A stretch of DNA of 64,000 nt from NCBI GenBank assembly GCA_907164885.2, contig OU015490.1, forward strand, positions 208,581,417 to 208,645,416. Direction: 5' to 3'. Origin of the DNA: Dolomedes plantarius. Taxonomy: Eukaryota > Arthropoda > Arachnida > Araneae > Dolomedidae. Positions within the stretch are counted from its first letter, which is position 1. Every line of letters starts with the position of its first letter. Positions 26,392 through 38,090 of this stretch are shown one piece after another. The position numbers were made by a program, and so were the translations under genes. The notes beneath the pieces were generated by a model. It made no database searches and had not been told where the DNA came from. It was given only the letters and a program-made list of their open reading frames with translations.

Positions 26392-26640
26392 CCTTACTAT
26401 ATTCTTCTCAGTAGATAAATTAGTTATATGATGAATTCCTATCCGTAATTATAAACCTTTGCTTTAATGAATCCGTCATGAAATATTCATTAATAGTTAA
26501 TTGTATATAATTAGTGAATTTGAAGTCATGTAACAAATACACATTTTTCATAGTTGGATAAGTTACATTTCATTGATATTATTACATTGTTTTGAGACCT
26601 TGAGAAAGTAACATTGATCGGTATTTCCATAATTTAACAA
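26392..26640. repeat. Resumed ~375-bp satellite monomer
   Basis: The sequence from AATACCTTACTATATTCTTC through ATTCCTATCCGTAATTATA to GAGACCTTGAGAAAGTAACA matches the satellite of 13.5-18.4 kb and continues at the phase where that array broke off. Confidence 0.8.
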
Positions 26641-27404
26641 CAGCAATTTTCAATTGTAGTTATAAATTTAAAAGATCTTAGTCCGGAAAGTAATTACTAT
26701 GCAGTTTAAAATAATTACTCCAAATTGATCGTCACATTAAGATATTTCGTTTCAGTTCATGTGAAATATTTTCATCAATAATCTTTGACTGCACTGTCAA
26801 TGCTCAAATTTTTATTCGAGCAGGATAATTTTTCATGATGACAGTTTTTATAAACTGCATTTCAAGTTTATCAGTGGCTTATCTAGAGTATAATTGAAGT
26901 AAGCTAGCTAATATCATATTACAATAAAAAATGTTCTTTTTTATTATTAAAATATTCAAAAAATAATGATTTAATCTCAGTTTTTTTTCTCATAATTAGT
27001 ATTCATTACCAATTTGCCAAATTGGGGTTGGCTAGCTACTATCATATTACGATGAAGATTATTATTTTAATATTTAAATATCCTAAAATGATAACTTTTT
27101 AATCTTTATTTTTTTCTCTCGTGTTTATTCAAATTTAAATGAATTTCTATCAAAAATATAGTAAGAGAAATAAGTGACTTTAAATTATGTCCCTAAGCGT
27201 AACTGCATAAATATGAATTTGTGCACACTGCACAAATTCCTTTCCCATTAAAACGCACTAACATTAAAAAAAATCTAACTACATTAAAAAAAGGCACAAT
27301 TGCAAAAACTATCATATTTACGACTATTATAAAAAAAAATTTTCCGAGTATGTTTCAGTTAAAATTTAATGAACTAGTGGACTACAACAATAGACTTACA
27401 ATTA
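26641..27404. other. AT-rich, no feature seen
   Basis: A partial duplication is visible: GGCTAGCTACTATCATATTA-like words near 26905 and 27030. Confidence 0.5.
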
Positions 27405-27571
27405 TTAACCCATTAAAAATCGTGAGCCCCATTTGGGGATCACGAATATTTTTAATGTTATACCCCCCCCACCCCTAATTTCTGACTTTTCGTTTATTTT
27501 TATAGTTAAGTGTTTGCATCAATGTACTATCATAATGTATACAGTTAAACTTTTCAGTTTGATTAAATATA

Positions 27572-27653
<82 letters not shown>

Positions 27654-27891
27654 ATATTTTTTCAAAAGTTGCTTGTAAATGACGCTTTTTCACATCTCTC
27701 TATTTGCTAAGTGAATATCTGATAATTTATATTGAAATGAATTATTTTTTTCTTATGGAGGTTATGTGCATATGTGTTCTGAATAACATAGTATCGAATT
27801 TGAGCAAATTGTTTACTTCATAGCTTGACCAACGACAAAATACAATGATCCCCATTTGAGGCTCACGGTATTTGTAATGTAAAATTGTTAA
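27405..27891. mobile_element. piggyBac-like terminus pair (MITE or element end)
   Basis: The left side begins TTAACCCATTAAAAATCG and carries a subterminal palindrome GTGAGCCCCA..TGGGGATCAC. The right side ends in TTAA (27888-27891), with a related word GATCCCCATTTGAGGCTCAC at 27848-27867. The pair may be a 487-bp piggyBac MITE, or 27405 may be the left end of the transposase-bearing element ending at 31209. It contains a (TA)n tract at 27567-27654 and a run of C at 27463-27470. Confidence 0.5.
27567..27654. repeat. (TA)n microsatellite
   Basis: About 85 bp of TA with two GTA interruptions. Confidence 0.9.
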
Positions 27892-28372
27892 CTATTTACA
27901 GTACAAATAAAACTTTCGTTATCTTTGCAGTTATCTGGTGCAATACGTTTCTGGAAATTCCACAATGTTTTGGAAATTCCACATGGGCGTTTTCCCATGA
28001 AAATGTGGAATGCATCCACTGACAATAATAGGCATGAAGGGGGGGGGGGTGAGGGGATACACAAGGTAATGGGAGCAGGTGATTCTAAAACACGCGTGTT
28101 TCGCAGGTGACGGCAATACTTTTCGTACATATTCGTGTAGCAAAATTTGACCGAACCGCTCCAAACCAAACTCTTCGTACATTGGACAAAATAATTTTAA
28201 TAAATTTTAGTGCAGATGGTCATGAACTCTGTGCTGAGAAGTTGTTTTATTTAGAGAGTCTAATCTGCTTTGAATTACGTGCGAGCAACCTGGTTCGATT
28301 TTGATAAATGACTGCACTATTATAATTTGCATTATTATGTTTCTTGTTTGGATTATTTCAATTTGGTTAATC
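27892..28372. other. piggyBac upstream region, non-coding
   Basis: Contains a run of ten G at 28041-28050. No coding motif was recognised. It probably represents the untranslated leader of the piggyBac element. Confidence 0.4.
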
Positions 28373-28474
28373 ATGAGAAGCAAAATAAATTTATCGCTAA
28401 GAGAACTTGAAGAATATTGGGACAATGACCTTGATTTGGCAGATGATGAAGACCTTGACGGTACTATTGACATA

Positions 28475-30252
28475 CAGTAAAGCCCCAATTATCCGCGGAA
28501 TTGAGTGGCAAGGGCACCGCTGATAACAAAAATCGCGGATAACCCGAAAATGTCTAAAAATGAGGTGCAAACACGAAAAAAATATCTCCACATAAAAACT
28601 ATGTTTTATTAAACAAAAAAAACATAATAAAACTTTTAAAATACATTCATATGTACAGCACAGCTGAAACATTTACTCTATGTCTAAATCACTAAAATAA
28701 AGAACGGTAAACAAGAAACAATACATACATACAGTATATACAAAAATTGTTCAGTTACATCTTTTTAAAAAAATCAGTCACTCGTTTTCTTCTTCCTTTG
28801 AAATTGTACTTTCCTTAACATGATTTTTTCTGCCAGATGTGCATCGTCGTCTTCCTCTAAATATTGAAGCAATCCGTCTACGTGCAAAGCAATTTCGCGT
28901 GTCATCCGCGTAGGCGCCTCGTCTTCACTTTCATTTTGTCCTTCATTCTCGTTCACTCCCATTGCTTTGTTCGTTATCTCTATGTCAGTCAGTCTTTCAA
29001 ACCCCGAATCACTTACGTCGCATTCCAGCCACTCTTCTATGTTCTCTTCGTCGACATTCTCACCTCCTGGAACGGATGTCACTAGGTCAACAAGTGTAGC
29101 AGTCGGCATGATTTCATTCTCTTCTTCACAAATGTTTTGGTTGACATTTGTTTCGACACTCGGAAAGAGTTTTCTCCATCATTTAACAAAGGTTGAGGAT
29201 TTGATGTAATCCCATGCAGACGCAATATCGTAAATGCTATCCAAAATTGTATAATTCTGCCAAATTCTTTGAGATCGCAGCCTTCCTCGATTTTTGATAG
29301 TAACTGCTTTGTCCTGTATGTTCTCTTCATGGTTGCAATGACTCCCTGGTCCATAGGTTGTATCAGCGCAGTAACATTTGGGGGCAAAAACTTTGCGAAT
29401 ATTTGCCCGTCAGAAGATTTAAGCACACTTGCAGCTGGATGTCAAGGCGTGTTGTCAAATTACAAAACAGCCTTCTTTGGCAAATTTTTTGAGTCAAGAT
29501 GTTTACGTACTTGAGGTACAAATATCTTTTCAATTCTTGAAACCATTCTTGAAAAATCTGCTGGTTCAACCAACCTTTTTTTGGTTGAAATAATCAACTG
29601 GTAAATTTTCTACTTTTTGCTCCTTAAAAGACCTCGGTTTCTTAGATTTAACGATTACAAGAAGCCTAAGTTTGTGCCTACCCGCATCGTTGCTGCATGG
29701 CAAGATTTTAATTATTTCCTTGCTACTTTTGTGACCTGCCGCTTTATGTTCACTTTCAAATGCTAAAGTACGAGTGGGAAGACACTTCCAAAAAAGCCCT
29801 GAATCATCAGCGTTATAAATTTGTTCATATGACAGATCCTCAGACAACACAAAATCTTCAAAATCACGTTGAAAATCCTCAGCTGCTTGTTGATCACCAC
29901 TCAGCTTCTCTCCATGTAAACCAATCTCTCTAATTCCATAACGTTTCTTAAAACGATGTAACCAACCGGACGAAGCATCAAATTTCCATGCAGGCCTAAT
30001 AAATCAAAAAGTATTTTCGCTTTAGCGGCAATTGTAGGACCAGACACGGCGGTGCCCTCACTTCGCACCTGAGCTAACCACTCCGCTAATGCCGAGTCAA
30101 GTTCATTATAGGTGGATTTCTTCATCGTTTTTTTGTTTTTTCATCCCAGAAGCACTTTTAGACACTGATAAAAATCCAAATTTGTTTTTTTGAAGTTCGT
30201 AATTAATTTTTTTTTGTGGCACTCGCACTCGCGGATAATCGGGGCTCTACTG
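28475..30252 (-). mobile_element. Complete Tigger/pogo-like transposon, 1,778 bp
   Basis: Terminal inverted repeats are CAGTAAAGCCCCAATTATCC on the left and, on the minus strand, CAGTAGAGCCCCGATTATCC on the right. The target TA is duplicated (28473-28474 and 30253-30254). Removing the element and one TA rejoins the flanking piggyBac reading frame. The minus strand carries a CENP-B/Jerky-type transposase pseudogene. Confidence 0.93.
28770..30125 (-). pseudogene. Tigger/Jerky-like transposase, frameshifted
   Basis: Read from 30125, the product starts with a CENP-B-type DNA-binding region (LDSALAEWLAQVRSEGTAVS). A frameshift near 29990 leads to the second helix-turn-helix, and from 29850 the DDE_1 catalytic domain reads YNADDSGLFWKCLPTRTLAF, with the first aspartate, and KSKKPRSFKEQKVENLPV. 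After a stop or frameshift near 29570-29450 (the equivalent of the second catalytic aspartate is degraded there), [20 protein letters not shown] is clear at about 29390-29330. An acidic C-terminus ends near 28774. Three or more frame breaks make it a pseudogene, but domain order and length (about 450 residues) fit the family. Confidence 0.87.
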
Positions 30253-31161
30253 TAGTTAAATTACCACCGTATAGAGAGGATGATGTTTCCGATTTAGAAG
30301 ATATAGATGACAACATACTGGAAGATATTAGTTTTTGATGAGCTAAATAAAACATTTATGCAATTTGGAGTATTTTCGTATAATGTATGTACTGATGAGC
30401 AAATGGTGCGTTATTATGGTCATCATTTTCTGAAGCAATTTATGAAAGGCAAGCCCATTCGCTTTGGTTTCAAGCAATGGGCCATGTGTTGAGGTGTGAC
30501 CGGATATTGCTATAATGCTGAAATCTATGAAGTTAAGATAAGTAGTAGTTTAAAAAACGATACGAATGGTTTAGGGATGTCGGTAATATTGAATAAGATA
30601 GCAACCATAGACAAACCAGAAGAACGGTGCTTTTATTTCCATAATTATTTCACAAGTTGTGATTTGATGAAAAATCTAAAAGAGAGAAATATACCTGCGA
30701 CAGGAACGGTGAGATATGACAGGATGAATAAATGCCCTATAAAAAGAGATAAGGAAATGAAGAAAGAATTTCGCAGGGCTTTCGATTATAGATATGATAA
30801 AAGAAATGGAATATTTGGTCTTGTTTCGAAAGATAACAGCAATGTTAAGATGCTATGAAATCATTTGGAAGTTTTACCTTTGGGACGTGTGCCAAGATGG
30901 TCTAGAACTGCGAAAAAACAATTGTTAATTCCACAGTTTAATTTCATTGCAAATTACATTAAGAACATGGATGGTGTTGACAAGCTTGACTGGAATATAC
31001 AAAAGTATGGAATAAAAATTAGAGGCAAGAAATGGTACTTTCCTATTTTCACTAATGCAGTGGATATGGCCCTTTGTTAATGCTCTTACAATATACTGCA
31101 TTGCTAATGAAAAAATACCCCTATTAAATTTCAGAAGAGTAGTCGCTAGGTTCTATTTGAA

Positions 31162-31200
31162 TACCAGTGACGCCCGAACTGGGTTCGGGCGTCACTGGTA
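31162..31200. repeat. Perfect palindrome, 18-bp stem and 3-nt loop
   Basis: TACCAGTGACGCCCGAAC pairs perfectly with GTTCGGGCGTCACTGGTA around TGG. It lies five bases inside the TTAA at 31206-31209, so it is a subterminal hairpin of the piggyBac right end. Confidence 0.9.
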
Positions 31201-31205
31201 AGAGG

Positions 31206-31209
31206 TTAA
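31206..31209. other. piggyBac right-end TTAA
   Basis: Read on the minus strand the end is TTAACCTCTTACCAGTG, comparable to the ends at 24579 and 59486. Confidence 0.7.
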
Positions 31210-32280
31210 TGGGCGGGGAAAGATAAGCTCCACCCCGGATATCGCCACTGAGGACGATAGGTCAAAATTGTGGAGGCAAATGACCAAGTCGGACTCCTTT
31301 CCTTGTGATGTCATTGTAAACTGAAACTGCATTCCTCCGCCGCAGCTATTTTTGGACCTGGCCTGAAGTAGTTCCCTCCAGGGGAGGGGGGGGGGGGCAT
31401 AAGTCAAACAAAATAAAAGCTTGAGTTTTATCAAACTGTTTTCTTTTCAAAGTTTTTATAGTTTCTTCTAATTAAAAAAATTAATTTTCAATCAAAAGAA
31501 AGTTGGTCTAACAAATAAGAATGACCTTCTTTGTTAAAACATTTTTTAAATTCCTCTAAGGCTGCACTTGACGCTTGAAAATGACTTGTGAAAATTAAGT
31601 CGAATTTTTAAACACATAATTTGAGATTATAAATTTAATCATTATAATCGATTAGTAAATTCTCTCCCCAGTAATGCATAGATTAATACCAGACCACATT
31701 TTAAAGTCAGATGGTTGAAAACTGCCGATAAGATATTTATGAGTTTTTATTATCCTCTAGAATATCCATTTACACCGAATTTAATACAGCATTTGGTTCC
31801 CAGTTTGTTTAATCTTCATTCTGACATAGTAACAGATGATTAATATATACAAGGTAACAAAATACCATACAACGCTTTACCAATGCAATTTTCTACAACA
31901 CTTTATCATGCCAGTCGTATATGATTTTGAATGTATGAGTCAGACTGAGGTTTAAATGATTTATATATACATGAATAGATTTAAAATATTCCTGATGTAG
32001 TGCATTGCAATGCACAACATTTGTTACCAGTGTAATATGAATATTTTATAAACGCATGATATTAGATTTTTCCTATTTTGATTTTCAATTTAACTTTTGT
32101 TCATCTGAAACAGTATAAGACAGATTGTGATCCTGCAAAAAGGATAATTTTTCTGGAATTCAAAATATTTTTGATCTTTGAAAACATATAAAAAGGAATA
32201 ACATCAGTTACGCAAATTTTGTGATGTGAGCTACCATTTGAGCTCAAAACTCCGAGGAATCATCGTTGATAACTACTGAG
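31210..32280. other. Gene-free stretch
   Basis: The first 200 bp are GC-richer with a run of eleven G at about 31388-31398; the rest is AT-rich. No element end was identified. Confidence 0.5.
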
Positions 32281-33022
32281 CAGGGCCCGATTTAAAAAAT
32301 TATTGACTATAGGCACAACTCGGGATGGGGGGTGGGGGCCCTGACGCTGATGCGGGCGTAAAAATTCCAAAATTGACACAGAAAAAAAAATCATGAATAA
32401 TTGGGAAAGTACCATTTACCGAGAATTGGCTATTTGAAGCGTAGAAGCCTAGAAAATTATCAAATAACAAAAAGCAATATAACATATGGACTTCATTAAA
32501 ACACCAGTACAATGCAACATATAAAAACCTATTAATCCCTTATATACACTATAAACATACATATTATGATCTATATATTTCACTCACTCCTTTCAACAAC
32601 GTCATATCTCAAAAATCAGCGATTTTTAGTTATGCTTGTTTTCAGAATGTCCCGAAAGAGTAGTATATCCATGCAAGATCTTTATATCTCACTGCTCAAT
32701 ATTTAGCCGTTAGAGAGCAGAATTAAAATTTATTTCCAATGCATTTCAATGTACTTTTAAACTTTCAAATTACTCTCCTGAAAAATCTTGTTTTTTGAGA
32801 TATGACGTTGTTGAAAGGAGTGAGCGATATATAAGTATACATATGATGAACCAATCAATCAAATTTGAAAGGATATATTACAAAAATTGCTATTAAAAAA
32901 GGTAATACAAAAAAAATAATTGAGAATTTTTTTCTTTTTTTTCTTTTAAATTAAAAATTTCGGGGGAGCCCCAACATTCGGGGGCCCCTAGGCCCAGGCC
33001 TACCGGACCTAATGGAAAATCA
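32281..33022. mobile_element. Probable hAT-like element remnant with nested MITE
   Basis: The left end, CAGGGCCCGATTTAA, and the right part, which on the minus strand reads CCTGATTTTCCATTAGGTCC followed by GGTAGGCCTGGGCC, resemble the CAGGGCCGG..TTA ends of common hAT elements. The termini are too diverged for a clean target duplication. There is no transposase. Confidence 0.45.
32572..32833. mobile_element. MITE with about 42-bp terminal inverted repeats
   Basis: The left arm (32572-32614) contains CACTCCTTTCAACAACGTCA and TATCTCAAAAA; the right arm (32791-32833) is its reverse complement with about three differences. The internal 175 bp is AT-rich and non-coding. Confidence 0.8.
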
Positions 33023-34281
33023 GGGTCCAATTATGAAAAATATACGAGAAAATTGAATCCTGCACATCTTTCTGAATCTATGGCAATGAATCAATAAAAT
33101 TTTGATATTGTTGTAAATATTTGTTAATATTCTTAGTTTCTCCTTAATTTCTGTTATTTTGTGTAAATTATGTTATTTACTGTTATTGAGCTTCAGATTT
33201 CAATATATGAGCCTTTGGCGATATTTTCGAGAATTTTTGCCAGATTGGAACACTTGGCGACTTTTGGAGTGTCTGGAAATCCAATCAGATTTCATCTAAA
33301 TGACGTTGTTATCTACTTAGGAATTTTCTCCCAAGTTTTGAGCACTAATGTGGTACTCAACGTTAGTGCTCCCAAGTTTGAACTTAGATGTACTGCTCAC
33401 TAGTAACTCCCATTGTTTATAATTAATGAGGAGCCCTGGAAAATATGCGAGAAATTTCATTTAGTACATCGCTTCGCATATCTATGTGCATGAATTCCAA
33501 AATTAGGTGGTAAAATAAATAATACATAGTAAGTTAATTCAAATCTTAAAAGTGGTCATACGAAATTAAAACGGAAAGTGACTGATCATTACTTTTTATT
33601 TACAGCATGCGGTAAGCCTAAAGCTTAAGCCGAACAACAGTTAAATGAAGTTTATTAGGTATTACCTGATCCACATTTAAACGAAGCATTGTTTAGTTCA
33701 TAATGGAAATAAAAAATTCCATTTTTTTTTCATTGTTCATCTCCAGTTCTAGATAAAAGGGGAGAAAATTTTCTTGGTGCCACATTAATGCTCGAAATTC
33801 ACAGGTCACATTGTTAATAGCTTCTGAGGAACTCTGAAGTGTAAGAACTAATTTCGAGTTAATGTATATCTGAGAAGATCTTTCTAAATAAACAACAGAA
33901 TTTGCCTGGTACAATGAAAAAATAAGTATCGATGGAGATGTCAGAAGGAATTTTAAAAAGGGACATACCAACTTACAGAAATGTGGAATCATCATTAGTG
34001 TTTTCTATAAAATGCGGTAAATTCAAGATTAAGGTGAGCAACCACTAAATGAAATACTAATAATTTATGCACTTTTCGCTTTTAATATCTCGATTTAGTG
34101 CTAGGCACACATAAGAAGGTATATTATGCATAGTTATATAATAGATCTGTCGTCGGTTTAACTTATCGAGGCGTGCAGTAATGCAGAAAAATAATTCTAA
34201 AGATAAACTTGATAAAAATATTATTAGTTTATTGTAGCGAAACATTAATACCACTACTTGGGTTACGCAGTAAATAAATGA
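33023..34281. other. AT-rich, diffuse repeats only
   Basis: Words such as ATGCGGTAA and ATACGAGAAA recur at long intervals (about 33050, 33450, 33610, 34010), suggesting an eroded tandem family. No coding domain was recognised. Confidence 0.4.
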
Positions 34282-34740
34282 CTAGAATCGGTAAACATTA
34301 AAAGTGAACGAATCACTCAACGTCAAAAGGCAGGAACATCGGCAAGTCCTATTACCTGCAACTCTCTCTTCAGGAGCTTCGGGAAGAGTAGTGGTAACTA
34401 CAGTACATGGGCAGGGCCCTCCACTGTAGGATGATATAGCAATGCATAAAACTTCAGTGATCAGTAAAAAACGAAAGTAGGAAGAAAATAGAAAGTGGGG
34501 AAAACAAATAACTTCGATAGTACAAGTAAGGGTAAAACATTGGAGAAAAAGAAACAGAACGAACAAAGAACAGGACAAACAATTAAAAGTTCGAGCAAGA
34601 ATGGTACAGGGCCGTTTCTTGTTAGCTGGGTCAGCAGGGTCGTAATCGACAAGATTTTTAATAAGATCATGCTCTCTCTTCAGTGCGGGAAGCTCCTTTT
34701 TATGTGCTAGAAATGTGCACACGTGCCGTGGGCGTGTCTA
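34282..34740 (-). other. GC-richer block with an unrecognised short frame
   Basis: A minus-strand frame (34282-34722) begins MCTFLAHKKELPALKREHD and its first 45 residues look protein-like (charged, then DYDPADPANKKRP); the remainder is hydrophobic and low quality. I do not recognise a family. It may be a transposon or host exon fossil. Confidence 0.3.
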
Positions 34741-34789
34741 GTGTTCAAATTTGTATATTGCAATAAAATTTAAATTTCTGCATAAGTAT

Positions 34790-35340
34790 CGCCCAAGATC
34801 TGGAAACTCCAAACATTCAGTGTTAATGACTACTGAGTAACTCTGAAGAATGTATGAAAATATTGTGTTGTGTATCACTTTGAAAATTTATGACACTCTA
34901 TCCTTAGAGTTATCAGATGCAATCAGTAATTAATATTGTGAAAGAGGTACAGAGGAATCTTGAAAAAATGGGAGAAACTAAATTTAAAAGATATGTAGAG
35001 TATGCGCATTTTTGATATCAACATGTGGCAAAATCATGACACATATATGAGTTTTATGGCTAGTCACATATCACACCTGAAAACTGAAAAGACTCAGTGT
35101 TAATGATTACTGAGCAACTCTGAAGAATATCGAGAATATTGAGTTCACTTCGTAAACCTGTGGTATTATATGCTTAGAGTTAAGGTATACAATAAATTAT
35201 TAATATTGTTAAAAATGCACCGAAGAATTTTTTTTGAAAAGGACAAAAAATTTAAACCAAATGTGGTCTATACATATTTTTAATAACAACATATGGTAAT
35301 CCTAAAATTTAAGTCGAATATTCAGTGATTGAAACACTGT
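34790..35340. repeat. Two-copy tandem repeat, unit about 270-280 bp
   Basis: Both copies contain CAGTGTTAATGA.TACTGAG, AACTCTGAAGAAT, CTTAGAGTTA and ACATATGGTAA/ACATGTGGCAA words. Copy starts are near 34810 and 35090. Confidence 0.7.
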
Positions 35341-36318
35341 GAAATATTACTGCAGAAAAGATGAAATATTACACCCTTTACATAAAAATAACTCGTCTCT
35401 ACTGCTAACCATAATGATATGCAATTTTGTTTCCCAATAATCTTCTATGCGCAGTTACTATCTTAACGTCAGGTCATGGATGCTTTAAAAAATATATATT
35501 TAAAACTAGACGTTCTATTTCAACATATACATTAATTTTGTTAATATACATTAGCTTTGTTTCAGAAAATTCAAACAGAATTTTTATAAAGTCCCAGACA
35601 TTACAGAACCCAGACTGATAAATGTATGTCTTTGTATATGTTTGTAAAAATCTATTTTATCCACGGCGAAAAGTATTCCGGAAAATGTTTCTTTCCTGGC
35701 ATATGAATTCAGAAAATTATATTTCATTGTCTTTTTTTATAAATATATAAAACAATACAAAGATTACCCTTGTTCAGTTTTGAATTTTCATAGATACTCG
35801 AATGAAAAGAACCTCAGAAGAAATATTTTATTTAACTTTACTCCCCTTAGCTAATGTTTGAGATGAAAAGGTATTAATAAATAATACTGGAGAAAGGTAA
35901 TGGAATCCCATTTGTAAAGTCTAAGAAAAACAATGAAAGTTAAATGACAGGTATCGTATTTCTTTTACTTTTTAGGGGCTCAACAAGTATTTTCTTACAT
36001 TATTTCGAAAGAAAAAATTTCCCCTTTTAATAGAAGTTTTACAGGATCGTAGTTACGTTCTAATGGTTTTTTCGATATGTTTTAGTGTTGGAGAGAGACG
36101 GGGAGGAAAAGAAACGACCCTTGAGAGAAAACAAAACAAAGCTTTTTATTTAATGGATTTTCGTTTTTACCACAATTAAAGGAGGACACTGAGGAAGTTG
36201 GAATGTATACCAACCTGGAGACAGGTCTTCCTTTTCTTGGTATCATGAAAAATGCATTGGTTGGTAGGAAAGAAATGGTTCTATAGTAAAAAACACAATT
36301 TCTTTAATAATTAATATT
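35341..36318. other. AT-rich, no feature seen
   Basis: No coding signature, terminal repeat or array was recognised. Confidence 0.5.
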
Positions 36319-36486
36319 TTAACGTAGGATTACGTTCCTCCATAACGGTCCTGCGGAAAGGAAAATATCAGGCGCTAAAACTGTCCGTCCATCCGTCGTC
36401 GCAAGTTATAATTTGCGAAGCATCCCAAACCCAGTCTATTGCTTGAACAAGTTAAACAGAAAAGTACCAAGATGCACCAAAATTTT

Positions 36487-36534
<48 letters not shown>

Positions 36535-36581
36535 TATATACATACAAAAGCGGTTAGCAGCGATCAGTAATCCTACGTTAA
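36319..36581. repeat. Short inverted-repeat element
   Basis: TTAACGTAGGATTAC (36319-36333) is the exact reverse complement of GTAATCCTACGTTAA (36567-36581). The interior includes a (TA)n tract at 36491-36528. It could be a small MITE; no clear target duplication is seen. Confidence 0.55.
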
Positions 36582-37164
36582 TAACCCGCGGCAGTTTCGT
36601 TAGAAGAGACTACCTGAAATTTTCTATCATATATTGTAATATATATATATATATAGTGTGTGAGTGTGTGTGCTTTCTATAATATGTAGTATATTACCTT
36701 ATATCTTTTATAATATATATTTAATAATTTTTTTACAATTTTTAGAAGTAGGAAACTTGCAGTAAGGTAGGGCAGTAAAGTCTTATGTAATATATTAATA
36801 AAATACACTTTATAGGAGTGTATTACATAAGTGGCATAACTTAACCGTAAATAAAATTTTGAAACATATCGAATGATATTGAAATGATTCTATGTACACC
36901 TTTGGCGGAAGCTCACGCTTAGTATTTTTAAGTTATCCTACATATATGCCCTAAAAATATTTAATTTATGAGTTATGGTATATGTGTATAAAATCTCCAT
37001 AATTTTGAAGTAATAGAGCTTCTATTTATAGAAATAAATATATTATTTCTCCGTAAGTGTTTATTTTTTATCATGTAATTATATTTATCTTCGTGTTAAA
37101 AAATCAAAAGAATTTTTTTTACATTTACTTAAAGGGGCTTATTTATCACTTAATAGATAGGATG
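36582..37164. repeat. Segment duplicated at 44.77-45.0 kb
   Basis: About 36810-37000 matches 44790-44990: shared words are TATTACATAAG.GG.ATAA, ACGCTTAGTATTTTTAAGTT and ATATCGAA.GAT. It lies just upstream of the minisatellite, and the other copy lies upstream of a diverged single minisatellite unit. Confidence 0.65.
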
Positions 37165-38090
37165 CATGCTCATGTGTATCAATCACACACCATCTATAAA
37201 TAAAATTTTAATTAATCTACTAGCAAAGGAAATAGCATATGCTCCAAAATGGTTTGTCTCTTATGCTACACAGCAATCAATAACACACCAACACGCAAGA
37301 ATCACACACGTTCTATAGATAAAATTTTCATTAATCCACCAGCAAAGGAAATAGCATATGCTCCAAAACTATTTGTCTCTTATGCTACACAGGAAGCAAT
37401 CACACACCAGCACTAAACAATCACACACCATCTATAAATAAAATTTGTATTGATCCACCACCAAAGCAAATAGCATAGGCTCCAAAACTATTTGTCTCTT
37501 ATGCTACACAGTAATCAATGCCACACCAACACGAAACAATCACACACCGTGTATAAGTAAAATTTTCATTGATCCAAGAGCAAAGCCAATAGCATATCCT
37601 CCAAAACTGCTTGTATCTTATGCTACACTGCAATCAATCCCACACCAACACGAAACAATCACACACCATCTATAAGTAAAATTTTCATTGATCCAAGAGC
37701 AAAGCAAATAGCATATGCTCCAAAACTGTTTCTCTCTTATGCTACACTGCAATCAATCACAAACCAACACGCAACAATCACACACCATCTATAAGTAAAA
37801 TTTTCATTGATCCAAGAGCAAAGCAAATAGCATATGCTCCAAAACTGTTTCTCTCTTATGCTACACTGCAATCAATCACACACCAACACGCAACAATCAC
37901 ACACCATCTATAAATAAAATTTTCATTAATCCACCAGCAAATCAAATAGCATAAGCTCCAAAACTGTTTGTCTCTTATGCTACACTGAAATCAATCACAC
38001 ACCATCTATAAATAAAATTTTCATTAATTCACCAGCAAAGCAAATAGCATATGCTCCAAAACTGTTTGTCACCTATGCTACACAGCACTC
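37165..38090. repeat. Minisatellite, eight copies of about 120 bp
   Basis: Each unit contains CACACCATCTATAAATAAAA, ATCCACCAGCAAAG, AATAGCATATGCTCCAAAAC and GTCTCTTATGCTACAC. TCTATAAATAAAATTTT-like words recur near 37191, 37312, 37431, 37551, 37671, 37790, 37908 and 38006. The last unit is shortened to about 98 bp. Adjacent copies at 37670-37900 are nearly identical. Confidence 0.93.

Larger units (their letters stand above)
28373..31140 (+). pseudogene. piggyBac transposase, split by Tigger, decayed
   Basis: The start codon is at 28373, and the first 34 codons give an acidic N-terminus typical of piggyBac-derived transposases (SLRELEEYWDNDLDLADDED). The frame is cut at 28474 by the Tigger element and resumes at 30255 with KLPPYREDDVSDLEDIDD. 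A large internal deletion follows, then CTDEQMVRYYGHHFLKQF (first catalytic aspartate kept), a stop at 30490-30492, FYFHNYFTSC where the second aspartate is histidine, a stop near 30857, and NMDGVDKLDWNIQKYGIKIR with the third aspartate kept. It cannot be active. Some stops may be recent, because long blocks remain well conserved. The 3' end lies just before a perfect hairpin and TTAA at 31206. Confidence 0.85.

Noticed and set aside
34282..34722. Host gene exon on the minus strand
   Set aside because: The first 45 residues look plausible, but I recognise no family, and the remainder is low quality. Listed only as an unknown block.
36181..36260. Palindromic element around GTATACCAACC and GGTTGGTA
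   Set aside because: The match is too short and imperfect to separate from chance.
37165..38090. CRISPR array
   Set aside because: The 120-bp units are repeated along their whole length without unique spacers, the context is eukaryotic, and no cas genes exist.
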